Below, piece after piece: positions 63,590 through 64,000 of a stretch of 64,000 nucleotides of DNA (its first letter is position 1; each line of letters opens with the position of its first letter). The position numbers were made by a program, and so were the translations under genes. The notes below the pieces were generated by a model. That model was not told where the DNA came from. It did not search any database and worked only from the letters and a program-made list of their open reading frames with translations. The DNA lies in NCBI RefSeq assembly GCF_023715205.1, contig NZ_JAMBNR010000004.1, positions 292,513-356,512 on the forward strand. The letters run 5' to 3'. This DNA is from Mesobacillus maritimus (GTDB lineage Bacteria > Bacillota > Bacilli > Bacillales > Cytobacillaceae).

Positions 63590-63692
63590 TGCTCTTTGAA
63601 AACTAAACAAACAAGCGTCAACAAACAATATTATCATGTCTTCGTATGAAGAACATGAGCCAACGTTTTATTTTATGAGCTTACTCATACTC
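63590..63692 (+). promoter_or_regulatory. rrn leader with boxA-type antitermination site and processing hairpins
   Basis: TGCTCTTTGAAAACT (63590-63604) is the boxA-like block common in Bacillus rrn leaders. Two hairpins follow: TCATGT...ACATGA (63633-63657) and TATGAG-CTTA-CTCATA (about 63674-63689), which lie where the precursor is cut before mature 16S. Confidence 0.75.

Positions 63693-64000
<308 letters not shown>

Overview
The window looks like a chromosomal segment of a spore-forming, low-GC Gram-positive bacterium of the family Bacillaceae. Signs are the small acid-soluble spore proteins SspK and SspE, SigA promoters with strong purine-rich ribosome binding sites, an S-box riboswitch, CcpA cre sites, and a right-hand block (yfhD, yfhE, yfhF, recX, yfhH, sspK, yfhJ, yfhP, mutY, yfhS, fabL, sspE, ygaB, ygaC, ygaD, ygaE, gsaB, bcp, perR, ygzB, ygxA, 16S rRNA) that matches, from memory, the gene order leading into an rrn operon in Bacillus subtilis. 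The nitrate and nitrite genes and Fnr-type boxes suggest a facultative anaerobe. Species cannot be named from 308 nt of 16S rRNA.

Left part (1-24000): a partial MDR oxidoreductase on the minus strand faces a plus-strand electron-transfer cluster. The cluster holds a membrane cytochrome b with a C-terminal CxxC pair, a cytoplasmic Nas/Nap-type molybdopterin nitrate reductase, a protein with four [4Fe-4S] clusters, an Mrp-type ATPase, a Tat-exported Rieske protein, a one-segment membrane protein and a small helical protein. Next come an unknown gene, a large TPR/degenerate dynamin-like protein, a ROK regulator with maa, an MFS exporter, a lipoprotein, two convergent M14 metallopeptidases separated by a 21-bp tandem repeat array, and nasDEF (assimilatory-type nitrite reductase plus siroheme synthesis) behind an Fnr box placed exactly at -41.5. 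Together these genes could take nitrate to nitrite to ammonium.

Middle (24000-41300): a DMT permease; a fatty-acid or branched-chain acid catabolic cluster (SDR, acyl-CoA dehydrogenase with a cre site, thiolase, two acyl-CoA ligases, a CaiB-type CoA transferase); DinB and thioredoxin-like proteins; a heterodimeric ABC exporter; a SAM riboswitch in front of a homoserine dehydrogenase that lacks the usual ACT domain; and a MarR/MFS pair with a palindromic operator.

Right part (41300-64000): a 700-bp gene-free stretch holds a cluster of about six DnaA boxes and two large inverted repeats. The conserved yfh-yga housekeeping and sporulation block follows, including an orphan 1487-residue glutamate synthase with an upstream cre site, the peroxide regulator PerR with an overlapping Per box, and the promoters and first 308 nt of an rRNA operon.
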